DNA of 6,323 nt from CAYFIW01 sp964500645 (lineage in GTDB: Bacteria > Chloroflexota > Dehalococcoidia > Lucifugimonadales > UBA826), in NCBI GenBank assembly GCA_964500645.1, contig CAZCOH010000079.1, forward strand, positions 1 through 6,323, read 5' to 3'. The first letter of the stretch is position 1. The number at the start of each line of letters is the position of its first letter. The notes below the pieces were generated by a model. The model did no database searches. It was given only the letters and a program-made list of their open reading frames with translations, and had not been told where the DNA came from. Position numbers and translations under genes: made by a program. Of the stretch, positions 1 through 6,323 are shown piece after piece.

Positions 1-682
1 TTTCTCTACCTGAACTGGAAATAAAAAGTGTTTCGCAGAGAGATTTTTCAAGAATTGAAACTATGTTCAGATAGTCGTTTTCCCTTTCTGACCAGTTTAG
101 GGTGTTGGAGGACCATTTCATATCAATTCTTCCGTAACTATCTGTGAATGTCTCATGGTCCACGACGTCTTTCATAACCTCTTTATCCCAGTCTTTAGTG
201 ACTTCATGTTCAATCAATAATTTTTCTAATTCTTTTTTGTTACTCCACGTCGTTCGAGGTCTTTTATTACGGGAAGAAACCATTTTTTGGAATTTTTCGT
301 CAATTACCAGCATTGGTTCCATTAGAACAAGTTTCCGGAAAATTTCCGGTTTTTGCGTTGCAGATAAGACGAGGCCGACTGCACCTGTGGAATGAGCTGC
401 TGCTGTGACGCGTCGTAGGTTTAAATGTTCGACGAACTCACTAATATTCATCGCTCGGTCAGAAAATCTATAGCCTTTCTCGGGCCATTCACTATCGCCA
501 TGGCCAAATAAGTCGAGAGCTAATACTCTGTGGGTTAGAGATAGTCTTCGTGCCACAGCGTCAAAACTTCTTGATGTTCTCATGTCGCCGTGAATTAGTA
601 GTACGGGGTCTCCCTGTCCTTCCCATTCTATATAATGGGACTGGAGTCCACCAATGGTTACAAATTTACTACTGGGGGTCAT
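1..682 (-). CDS. Alpha/beta hydrolase fold protein, C-terminus cut by window edge
   Basis: The visible 227 residues read as the N-terminal two thirds or more of an alpha/beta hydrolase. After a short N-terminal strand comes LLIHGD (residues 28-33), the usual HG oxyanion-region motif. DLFGHGDSEWP (57-67) matches the family's D-x-x-GHGxS block. AHSTG (96-100) is the nucleophile elbow, with Ser98 the probable catalytic serine; its first position is Ala where many relatives have Gly. Residues 130-210 form a charged, probably cap-like region. The fragment ends near ETLFISSSG, which resembles the strand before the catalytic acid; the acid and histidine would lie beyond the left edge. The start is the first ATG after an in-frame TAA, with no strong ribosome binding site. 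The gene follows the MoaD-like gene by 69 bases on the same strand and may be its operon partner. Substrate unknown: esterase, lactonase, amidase or C-C hydrolase are all possible. Confidence 0.85.
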   Translation of the reverse strand, partial: MTPSSKFVTIGGLQSHYIEWEGQGDPVLLIHGDMRTSRSFDAVARRLSLTHRVLALDLFGHGDSEWPEKGYRFSDRAMNISEFVEHLNLRRVTAAAHSTGAVGLVLSATQKPEIFRKLVLMEPMLVIDEKFQKMVSSRNKRPRTTWSNKKELEKLLIEHEVTKDWDKEVMKDVVDHETFTDSYGRIDMKWSSNTLNWSERENDYLNIVSILEKSLCETLFISSSGRE

Positions 683-751
683 AAAACTCGTTTAATATTG
701 ATGGTGGGGTTGCGTATCATGCTGGAATACCAACAATTTAGTAAATGTTTT

Positions 752-1015
752 TCACCCGCCTGAAATAGCAGGCAAAAAATGCACTTCGCTTTCTTCAGAT
801 ACTTTTTCAATCATGCCTAGGGGGGTGATTTCTCCGTCTATTGCAACAGATATGTTTGGCTTGACTCTTCCGTCTTCCACCAAACGATCTTTAAAGCCTG
901 GATATTTTTGATCCAGGCTTTCAATTATTTGACGAACATTTTTACCTTCAACCACCACTCTTTGCTCCCCATTTGAAAGGTTTTGCATGAGTGATGGTAT
1001 GAAGATCAAAGCCAA
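752..1015 (-). CDS. MoaD/ThiS-family ubiquitin-like sulfur carrier protein
   Basis: This 87-residue protein has the size and pattern of the MoaD/ThiS beta-grasp family. It has an N-terminal strand IFIPSL (4-9), a central VRQIIESL helix (27-34), an ISVAIDGEI strand region (55-63), and EVHFLPAISGG ending exactly in Gly86-Gly87. In MoaD the terminal glycine is adenylated by MoeB and converted to a thiocarboxylate, which donates sulfur to molybdopterin through MoaE. The free diglycine end suggests a working carrier. The gene starts 6 bases after the molybdenum subunit's stop codon, so it is almost surely in that operon, which fits a molybdopterin role. The start is TTG. An in-frame TTG at 1009 has better spacing (8 bases) to an AAAGGA box at 1018-1023, whereas the start at 1015 would use AAGGA at 1026-1030 with 10 bases. 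The two choices differ by two residues. A role in ThiS-like or other sulfur transfer cannot be excluded. Confidence 0.88.
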   Translation of the reverse strand: MALIFIPSLMQNLSNGEQRVVVEGKNVRQIIESLDQKYPGFKDRLVEDGRVKPNISVAIDGEITPLGMIEKVSEESEVHFLPAISGG

Positions 1016-1021
1016 GGTCCT

Positions 1022-3319
1022 TTAATCCTTCTCAACTTCTGCCGAGAGGACAGCTCCTGGGCTCATAGGGAGTTCTGTCATTCTCTTACCGGTAGCATCG
1101 TAGACAGCGTTCGCAAGGGCCGGAGTAGGTGGCACTATGTTGGCCTCTCCAATACCTCTTACTCCGAAAGGATGTCCGGGGTTTGCCACTTCAACGATTA
1201 CAGTATCAATCATTGGTAGGTCTAAAGACGTGGGCATTCTGTAGTCCAAGAGACTTGAATTAGCCATATTGCCTTGATCATTCATGAAATACTCTTCATT
1301 GAGTGCCCAGCCAATCCCTTGAACGCTCCCTCCCTGCATTTGACCCTCTACGTAGCTAGGATGGATTGCTTTCCCTGCATCTTGCACGCAGGTGAATCTT
1401 TCTACTGTCACTTTGCCTGTTTCTTCATCCACTGATACGTCTGCAATGTTACCTGCGAAAGAGCCACCTATTCCAGAAGGCTTAACTGAGCCTGTTCCAG
1501 TTATGCTTCCTCCAGAGTCAGTCATTTGTGAGGCAAGTTCTTTAAAAGTCATTCTAAGTTCAGAATCGGTCTTTGAACTTATGACACCATCTTCCATGTC
1601 AAGACTATCGCTGTCTACGTCCCAAATCTTGGCCGCTCTCTCAATAGACTTCTGACGAACATCTTGGGCTGCCTCATAGGCTGCCCATCCTGTAGCAAAT
1701 GTTGTTCTACTTCCACCAGTCACGGCAGTGAACCCGACATTATCGGTATCTACTATCGTCGGTCTTACATCCTCTACTGGTATACCAAGAACTTCGGCTG
1801 CGTGCATTGCTATAGAGGTACGACTACCACCAATATCCGTGGAGCCTTCTCTGAGATTTATTGTTCCGTCTGAGTTCACTGCTATGTCACAGGCAGATGC
1901 TTCACCAATGTTGAACCAGAATCCTATAGCAACACCTCTTCCTATGCCATCGGCTTTCGCTGATTGATAGTGTGGGTGGTCTCTCATCGCTTCCAACACT
2001 TCCTTACATCCTATACGTCTGAATACTGGACCATCTGGTCTACGTGTGCCTTCTTCAGCAACGTTTTTCAATCGCAGTTCTATTGGGTCCATTCCAATTT
2101 TCCCTGCTATTTCATTCATGACTTGCTCCATTGCGAAAGCTGCTGCGGGCGCTCCTGGCGCTCTGTATGGAGCTGTCTTTGGCTTATTTACGACAACGTC
2201 GTAACCATCTATCAACGCATTTTCTAAATCATATGCTGCGAATACACATTGTGCTGCAGCTCCTATAGCAGAGCCGGGATACGCTCCTGCTTCCATAGCC
2301 ATCCAAGCATGGGCAGCTGTAATAGTGCCGTCATGCTTAACTCCTACTTTAACTTTGCTATGGCTGCCGGGTGTTGGTCCTGATCCTTCAAACGTATCTT
2401 TTCTGCTCATTACAATTCTGACTGGTGCACCAGTTATTTTTGAAAGTAATGCGGCCACGGGTTCCACATAAACTGGTATTTTCCCCCCAAATCCACCGCC
2501 AATTTCCATTGGGGTTACTCGAATTTGGGATACGGGGATTCCAAAAAGATCTGAAATACTGTCTCTAACAGCAAATGACCCTTGGGTGCTGCACCAGACG
2601 TGTATACGTCCGTCCGGGTTCCATATAGCTGTACCGTTATGAGGTTCTAAATAACCTTGGTGTACTGTGACAGTTTTGAATTCTCGTTCTACTATCACAT
2701 CCGCTTCTGCAAACCCTTTTGATATGTCTCCCTTGGAATGCTGAAAATGTTCCGCTATGTTACTGACTTTACCTGTATTGTCTCCAAGCTCTTTTGTCGT
2801 CAAGGAGTCATGTAGAATTGAAGCATTGTCAACCATAGCTTCTTCAGTAGTCAGGACAGGGCTTAAAACCTCGTATTCAACTTCTATTAGGCTCACAGCT
2901 TCTTCAGCGACATGAGGATTAACAGCGGCGACCGCCGCTATCGCATGGCCTGCATAGAGTACTTTATCGCTAGCCAGAATATTGTCCCTCAGCCATTTAA
3001 GTTTTACTGAACCTTCTTCTACCCTTTCAAATGTTTGGTCAGCGTTGGCGATTGCAGGAAAGTCTGCAGAGGTGACAACAGCCTTAACTCCTGGGAGAGC
3101 TTCCGCTTTACTTGTGTCTATGGATTTTATTTTTGCATGCGCATGTGGACTTCTGAGAATTTTTCCCTGAAGTAAACCGGCTGCAGAAAAATCTCCACCG
3201 TATAATGCCCTGCCAGTTACCTTGTCTGCGCCATCATGTCTTACAGGTCGAGTTCCAACGACCTTAAAGTCATTTTGGGTCGAGAGTACAACATTTCTTT
3301 CGTAATCAGTAGTAGTCAT
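1022..3319 (-). CDS. Molybdenum hydroxylase large subunit (xanthine dehydrogenase/CoxL family, molybdopterin-binding)
   Basis: This is the catalytic subunit of a xanthine oxidase-family enzyme, about 765 residues, the normal length for a stand-alone subunit. An N-terminal aldehyde oxidase/xanthine dehydrogenase a/b hammerhead domain (about 34-148) begins at KVTGRALYGGDF. The first molybdopterin domain has QGYLEPH (221-227) and the cofactor loop GGGFGGK (274-280). PYRAPGAP (384-391) sits at the active-site loop. The second molybdopterin domain holds GGSRTS (497-502), TGGSRTT (534-540), IHP (652-654), EGQ (658-660) and QGIG (667-670). GIGEA near the C-terminus places the catalytic glutamate at residue 725. 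The loop lacks the AYxCSFR motif of genuine CO dehydrogenase, so CO is an unlikely substrate; the true substrate is unknown, probably an N-heterocycle, aldehyde or aromatic compound. The ATG at 3319 is preferred; an in-frame ATG at 3355 would add 12 residues, overlap the previous gene and lacks a good ribosome binding site. Confidence 0.95.
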   Translation of the reverse strand: MTTTDYERNVVLSTQNDFKVVGTRPVRHDGADKVTGRALYGGDFSAAGLLQGKILRSPHAHAKIKSIDTSKAEALPGVKAVVTSADFPAIANADQTFERVEEGSVKLKWLRDNILASDKVLYAGHAIAAVAAVNPHVAEEAVSLIEVEYEVLSPVLTTEEAMVDNASILHDSLTTKELGDNTGKVSNIAEHFQHSKGDISKGFAEADVIVEREFKTVTVHQGYLEPHNGTAIWNPDGRIHVWCSTQGSFAVRDSISDLFGIPVSQIRVTPMEIGGGFGGKIPVYVEPVAALLSKITGAPVRIVMSRKDTFEGSGPTPGSHSKVKVGVKHDGTITAAHAWMAMEAGAYPGSAIGAAAQCVFAAYDLENALIDGYDVVVNKPKTAPYRAPGAPAAAFAMEQVMNEIAGKIGMDPIELRLKNVAEEGTRRPDGPVFRRIGCKEVLEAMRDHPHYQSAKADGIGRGVAIGFWFNIGEASACDIAVNSDGTINLREGSTDIGGSRTSIAMHAAEVLGIPVEDVRPTIVDTDNVGFTAVTGGSRTTFATGWAAYEAAQDVRQKSIERAAKIWDVDSDSLDMEDGVISSKTDSELRMTFKELASQMTDSGGSITGTGSVKPSGIGGSFAGNIADVSVDEETGKVTVERFTCVQDAGKAIHPSYVEGQMQGGSVQGIGWALNEEYFMNDQGNMANSSLLDYRMPTSLDLPMIDTVIVEVANPGHPFGVRGIGEANIVPPTPALANAVYDATGKRMTELPMSPGAVLSAEVEKD

Positions 3320-3326
3320 ATTGTTC

Positions 3327-3806
3327 TTACGCCTCCTGTAGTCGCTTGGCTGCATCCTGTACTGCTCTAACTATTTTGTCGTATCCGGTACATCTGCAAA
3401 GGTTGTTGGCTAGCCAAAATCTAATTTCATGTTCAGTAGGGTTGGGATTCTGTTCAAGCAATGCTTTTGAGGAAATTATGAATCCTGGTGTGCATATCCC
3501 ACATTGAAGCGCGGCGTTTTCCAGGAACGCTAGTTGCAATGGGTGTAAATTACTACCATCTGCCACACCTTCTATAGTCTCTATGTTGGCGCCTTCAGCT
3601 TCCACACCCAGCACTAGGCATGATGTGACTATTCGTCCATCTATGTTTACGGTGCAAGCACCACAGTTTCCGTCGTTACATCCTTCTTTTGTACCTGTGA
3701 GGCCGATTTCGTCTCTTAGGCATTCTAATAGGCTCTGCCTGGGCTCACATAAGAAGTCGACCGGCTCGCCATTTATTGTTGTTTGTACGTAGGTCTTTCC
3801 TGGCAT
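3327..3806 (-). CDS. Molybdenum hydroxylase small subunit, two [2Fe-2S] clusters (CoxS/XdhC-type)
   Basis: This 159-residue protein is the electron-transfer subunit that carries electrons from the molybdenum centre to FAD. The N-terminal plant-ferredoxin-like domain (about 5-80) binds one [2Fe-2S] cluster through Cys43, Cys48, Cys51 and Cys63, in the block GTKEGCNDGNCGACTV. The C-terminal helical domain (about 85-155) binds the second through Cys102, Cys105, Cys137 and Cys139, in QCGICTPG and NNLCRCTGY. All eight ligands and normal length are present, so the subunit looks functional. Two further cysteines, Cys20 and Cys29, lie in the first domain and are not expected ligands. The gene starts 5 bases after the FAD subunit and ends 7 bases before the large subunit. 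A GGGGAG box at 3816-3821, 9 bases before the ATG, is a suitable ribosome binding site and lies within the end of the preceding gene. Confidence 0.96.
   Translation of the reverse strand: MPGKTYVQTTINGEPVDFLCEPRQSLLECLRDEIGLTGTKEGCNDGNCGACTVNIDGRIVTSCLVLGVEAEGANIETIEGVADGSNLHPLQLAFLENAALQCGICTPGFIISSKALLEQNPNPTEHEIRFWLANNLCRCTGYDKIVRAVQDAAKRLQEA
3332..3337 (-). promoter_or_regulatory. Ribosome binding site for the molybdenum subunit, inside the end of the [2Fe-2S] gene
   Basis: On the minus strand this reads AGGAGG, a full Shine-Dalgarno core, lying in the last codons of the iron-sulfur subunit gene. It is 12 bases upstream of the ATG at 3319, a rather long spacing, but no closer start codon exists. 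It supports 3319 over the ATG at 3355, which lies upstream of the box. The arrangement suggests translational coupling of the two subunits. Confidence 0.6.
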
Positions 3807-3811
3807 GTATA

Positions 3812-4687
3812 TTAACTCCCCTGTGCTCGTTCTACTGCAGTGTTAAGAGCTCTCCTCGTGAGAACTTCGCATAGATGTTTTCTGTATTCCGCGGTACCTC
3901 TCATATCAGAAATTGGCTTGGCTGCTGCTTTTGCTATATCTGCTGCTTCTTGAATAGCTTCATCTCCGACTGATTTTCCGACTAAGGCTTCACCTGCTTC
4001 TTTTACATATAGTGGAGTCGGAGCAACAGAAGCTAAGCAGACTCTTCCAGTAGTGAATTTTCCGCCTTCTATAGTGACTGAGGCACCAACTCCTGCTACT
4101 GCTATGTCCATCTCGTTTCTTGGTATAAATCTTATGTAGTTGGCTCCGAAACCAGAACCATTGGACGGAAAGTTTATCGATATCAGCAGTTCATCGTCTG
4201 CGATACTTGTCTGTCTTGGTCCAGTGCACACGTCTTCGACCGCAATTTGTCTCGTTCCCTTTGGGCCTACAACGGTTGCAACAGCTCCATGTGCCACCAT
4301 ATTAGGTATAGAATCACCGCTAGGTGCCGCATTACACAGATTACCTCCAAGTGAGGCTCTTCCCTGTATTTGAGTACCGCCAATCAAGGTTGCTGAGTCC
4401 AGAATTGCCGGATAGTGATTTTTAACGTTTTCGTCGTTGTATATTTTGTAGCATTCTACGGCCGCTCCAACAGTTAATCCTCCGTCGGCGCTGTAACTGA
4501 GTTCATTTAATTCAGGTATGCTCTTTACATCTACTACAACCTTGGCATTTACTCTAGGGTCCCCCACACGCAGTTGAACAATAAGATCTGTTCCTCCAGC
4601 CAGAGGTTTGGCCTCTCCACCTGATTCAGATAGCAGTTTGACTGCCTCTTCAATAGTCTTTGGTTTTTCAAAGTCGATCCACTTCAA
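3812..4687 (-). CDS. Molybdenum hydroxylase FAD-binding subunit (CoxM/XdhB-type)
   Basis: This is the flavin subunit, about 291 residues, which takes electrons from the iron-sulfur subunit and passes them to an external acceptor. The N-terminus, WIDFEKPKTIEEAVKLL, is typical of the family. FAD-binding motifs are AGGTDL (residues 30-35) and IGGTQIQGRASLGGN with NAAPSGD (through residue 125). RNEMDIA (190-196) and DMRGTAEYRKHL (261-272) mark the C-terminal CO dehydrogenase flavoprotein domain. The five cysteines are scattered, so there is no extra [4Fe-4S] loop of the 4-hydroxybenzoyl-CoA reductase kind. The start is TTG at 4687, set by an AAGGAGG box 7 bases upstream; the reading frame stays open to a weaker TTG at 4726, which would add 13 residues unlike the family. 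This is the first gene of the operon, and its stop lies 5 bases before the small subunit's ATG. Confidence 0.94.
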   Translation of the reverse strand: MKWIDFEKPKTIEEAVKLLSESGGEAKPLAGGTDLIVQLRVGDPRVNAKVVVDVKSIPELNELSYSADGGLTVGAAVECYKIYNDENVKNHYPAILDSATLIGGTQIQGRASLGGNLCNAAPSGDSIPNMVAHGAVATVVGPKGTRQIAVEDVCTGPRQTSIADDELLISINFPSNGSGFGANYIRFIPRNEMDIAVAGVGASVTIEGGKFTTGRVCLASVAPTPLYVKEAGEALVGKSVGDEAIQEAADIAKAAAKPISDMRGTAEYRKHLCEVLTRRALNTAVERAQGS

Positions 4688-4694
4688 AAGTCTT

Positions 4695-4701
4695 CCTCCT
4701 T
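4695..4701 (-). promoter_or_regulatory. Strong ribosome binding site fixing the TTG start of the FAD subunit
   Basis: On the minus strand this reads AAGGAGG, a near-perfect match to the anti-Shine-Dalgarno sequence, 7 bases before the TTG at 4687. It decides the start: the upstream in-frame TTG at 4726 has no comparable box, and translation from it would run through this site. Confidence 0.8.
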
Positions 4702-4760
4702 TGCGACATACTCTTTTTTGATTCAAGTATGCTAATTAACGTTTCCTACATTTAATAGTC

Positions 4761-4773
4761 TAGCTTTGAGCTA
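4761..4773. repeat. Short perfect inverted repeat, possible operator half-sites
   Basis: TAGCT and AGCTA flank a 3-base centre (TTG on the plus strand), about 74 bases upstream of the FAD subunit start. The position fits a regulator site near the operon promoter, but a 5-base arm can easily arise by chance in AT-rich DNA, and no regulator gene is visible in the window. Confidence 0.25.
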
Positions 4774-4798
4774 ATAAAAACAACCCAACCACTCATGT

Positions 4799-4816
4799 TC
4801 GGCTTCTCAGAGCCGA
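4799..4816. repeat. Inverted repeat, possible weak terminator or mRNA hairpin after uvrA
   Basis: A perfect 6-base stem, TCGGCT with AGCCGA, encloses a 6-base loop. On the minus strand the nearest T-rich run (TTGTTTTT, 4776-4783) begins about 15 bases past the stem, too far for a standard intrinsic terminator. It could be a weak or factor-assisted terminator for uvrA, or a hairpin in the operon's leader RNA. Confidence 0.3.
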
Positions 4817-4957
4817 CACGCGCCGACAGTCTAACATATAGAGTTTACCCCTCACAATAACCCTATTCAGCTATGTTTTTGTTTCGTTAGCGTAGAGTAT
4901 ATTATTTGTTCTATGTAACGCATTTAACCTAGCGTTTGCTCGGTACCTTTTTTGATC

Positions 4958-6323
4958 TTATAGCGTTTCTTTTAGGTAGTGCCCAGTATGTGATTCTTCA
5001 AAACCGGATATATCTTCTGGAGTGCCAACACAAACAATTTGGCCACCTTTATCGCCTGCACCGGGCCCCAAATCTATTAACCAATCTGCATTTTTAATAA
5101 GGTCTAAATGATGTTCGATCAAGATAACGGAGTTTCCATTTTCCACCAATCGGTGCATTACTTTCAAAAGATTGGAGCAATCTTCAAATGATAACCCCGT
5201 TGTAGGTTCGTCTAGGATGTATAGAGTTTTACCTGTGGCTCTCTTGGAGAGTTCAGTGGCTAGTTTCACTCTTTGGGCCTCACCACCACTAAGTTGAGTG
5301 GCGGGTTGACCAAGTCGAACATAACCGAGACCAACATCTTGTAAGGTCTGTAGCTTGTTCCTTATTCTTGGGATGTTTGAAAATATTTCCAGCGATTCAG
5401 TCACTGTCATCCCTAAAACTTCCGCTATGTTATTTTCCCTGTAAAGGATTTCTAGAGCTTCTCTGTTGTATCTACCTCCATTGCATTCTTCACAAGGAAC
5501 CGTCACATCGGGTAAGAATTGCATTTCTATGGTTATGTGCCCGTCTCCTGAACAAGCTTCGCATCGACCGCCCTTTACATTGAAAGAAAACCTGCCGGGC
5601 TTGTAGCCTCTGCTTCGGGCGTCGGGTACCTGTGCAAAAAGTTCTCTTATAGGCGTGAAGGTACCTGTATAAGTGGCAGGGTTACTCCTTGGTGTTCGAC
5701 CTATCGGAGATTGGTCTATATTCACTACTTTGTCTATGTTTTCCAAACCCTCTATTGACTCAAATTCTCCGGGTCTGTCTTTAGCTCTGTAAAAATGCTG
5801 CGCTAAATGTTTGTACAATATTTCATTAATTAGGGTGCTTTTTCCTGATCCAGAGACTCCTGTGATACACACCAAGATGCCGAGAGGTATTTCAACGTCT
5901 ATGTTGCCGAGATTGTTTTGCTGAGCCCCTCTAATGAAAATAGACTTTCCGTTACTTTTTCGTCTCTTGTTTGGCACATCAATTTTTTTTCGCCCAGATA
6001 GATATTGTCCGGTAAGAGATGTAGTGCTTTTCATGATCTTTTGTGGAGTGCCAGCGGCCACGATTTCTCCGCCATGCTCTCCTGCTCCGGGGCCCATGTC
6101 GACTATATGGTCCGCAGCTCTCATGATCGCCTCGTCATGTTCAACTATGAGGACCGTATTACCCACGTCCCGAAGGCCTTTTAACGTGGTTATTAATCGA
6201 TGGTCATCCGCTGGGTGTAGGCCTATTGATGGTTCATCACAGACATATAGAACTCCCATCAATCCAGACCCTATCTGTGTGGCAAGCCTTATTCTCTGAG
6301 ACTCTCCACCACTAAGAGTCGAT
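4958..6323 (-). CDS. uvrA: Excinuclease ABC subunit A, C-terminal half (N-terminus beyond window)
   Basis: UvrA is the ATP-driven DNA damage sensor that loads UvrB in nucleotide excision repair. The visible 454 residues are roughly the C-terminal half of a protein of about 940. They open in the ABC signature of the first ATPase, LSGGESQR, followed by its Walker B (VCDEP, 26-31) and His switch (EHD, from 61). The second ATPase has Walker A GVSGSGKST (155-163), signature LSGGEAQR (344-351), Walker B LYILDEP (367-373) and His switch IEHH (402-405). Between them is the DNA-binding zinc finger with Cys254, Cys257, Cys277 and Cys280, a CxxC-x19-CxxC pattern. All key motifs are intact and the end is normal. 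The frame stays open to the right edge, so 6323 is not the real start; a TTG at 6262 is an internal leucine codon. It is probably a housekeeping neighbour unrelated to the hydroxylase. Confidence 0.97.
   Translation of the reverse strand, partial: STLSGGESQRIRLATQIGSGLMGVLYVCDEPSIGLHPADDHRLITTLKGLRDVGNTVLIVEHDEAIMRAADHIVDMGPGAGEHGGEIVAAGTPQKIMKSTTSLTGQYLSGRKKIDVPNKRRKSNGKSIFIRGAQQNNLGNIDVEIPLGILVCITGVSGSGKSTLINEILYKHLAQHFYRAKDRPGEFESIEGLENIDKVVNIDQSPIGRTPRSNPATYTGTFTPIRELFAQVPDARSRGYKPGRFSFNVKGGRCEACSGDGHITIEMQFLPDVTVPCEECNGGRYNREALEILYRENNIAEVLGMTVTESLEIFSNIPRIRNKLQTLQDVGLGYVRLGQPATQLSGGEAQRVKLATELSKRATGKTLYILDEPTTGLSFEDCSNLLKVMHRLVENGNSVILIEHHLDLIKNADWLIDLGPGAGDKGGQIVCVGTPEDISGFEESHTGHYLKETL

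Larger units (their letters stand above)
4688..4957. other. Non-coding gap between uvrA and the hydroxylase operon
   Basis: These 270 bases lie between the uvrA stop and the FAD subunit start. No credible coding region was seen on either strand. The gap is AT-rich except for a GC-rich patch near 4799-4825. The promoter of the hydroxylase operon should lie here, but no good -35/-10 pair was found. The best -10-like words on the minus strand are TATACT and TATTAA, neither with a recognisable -35 at proper spacing. No hairpin is followed directly by a T run, so uvrA transcripts might read through into the operon. Two small inverted repeats are listed separately. Confidence 0.5.

Noticed and set aside
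144..395. Plus-strand open frame of 83 codons
   Set aside because: It lies wholly inside the minus-strand alpha/beta hydrolase, which has clear family motifs; the plus-strand translation is low-complexity Ser/Thr/Phe and resembles nothing known.
1392..2227. Several overlapping plus-strand open frames opposite the large subunit
   Set aside because: They are antisense shadows of a strongly conserved gene, overlap each other, and have no protein-like motifs.
1022..4687. True aerobic carbon monoxide dehydrogenase (coxMSL)
   Set aside because: The gene order and subunits match, but the large subunit lacks the AYxCSFR active-site motif, so cox gene symbols were not assigned.
4799..4816. Confident intrinsic terminator for uvrA
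   Set aside because: The stem is only 6 bases and the T run starts about 15 bases later, so it is listed as a repeat with low confidence.
4958..6262. A complete short UvrA-like gene starting at 6262
   Set aside because: The frame continues to the window edge and encodes the first ABC signature (LSGGESQR) upstream of 6262, so the gene is only cut by the window.
5934..6299. Plus-strand open frame of 121 codons at the right edge
   Set aside because: It is antisense to uvrA, whose Walker and signature motifs are unmistakable in this stretch.
1..6323. CRISPR arrays, tRNA or rRNA genes, insertion sequences, attachment sites
   Set aside because: No spaced repeats, cloverleaf-like segments, transposase motifs or terminal repeats were seen; nearly all of the window is coding.

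Overview
The window is one compact bacterial block with every recognisable gene on the minus strand, so transcription runs from right to left. By eye the base composition is moderate, with no GC extreme and no sign of a mobile element. The genes suggest an aerobic or facultative heterotroph that uses molybdenum hydroxylases. The wording of the molybdenum subunit (PYRAPGAP, GGSRTS) and the small MoaD-like gene beside it recall operons I associate with Chloroflexota, including marine SAR202-type lineages. That assignment is an inference from memory and is not proved here.

Layout from the right edge, in transcription order. (1) 6323-4958 is the C-terminal half of UvrA, the damage-recognition ATPase of nucleotide excision repair; its N-terminus lies outside the window. 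(2) 4957-4688 is a 270-base non-coding gap with two small inverted repeats and no convincing terminator or sigma70 promoter. (3) 4687-1022 is a three-gene xanthine dehydrogenase/CO dehydrogenase-family operon in the order FAD subunit, [2Fe-2S] subunit, molybdopterin subunit, with gaps of 5 and 7 bases. (4) 1015-752 is an 87-residue MoaD/ThiS-like protein ending in Gly-Gly, 6 bases after the large subunit. (5) 682-1 is the N-terminal part of an alpha/beta hydrolase that runs off the left edge, 69 bases after the MoaD-like gene.

The three subunits together make a complete molybdenum hydroxylase. The substrate is oxidised at the molybdenum cofactor, and electrons pass through two [2Fe-2S] clusters to FAD and then to an unknown acceptor. 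The subunit set and cofactor motifs are intact, but the active-site motif is not that of true CO dehydrogenase, so the substrate is unknown. The MoaD-like protein probably links to molybdopterin sulfur transfer, and the hydrolase could act on a product of the pathway; both roles are inferred from position. No wholly new system is evident. The most interesting points are the dedicated MoaD-like gene and the unassigned substrate.
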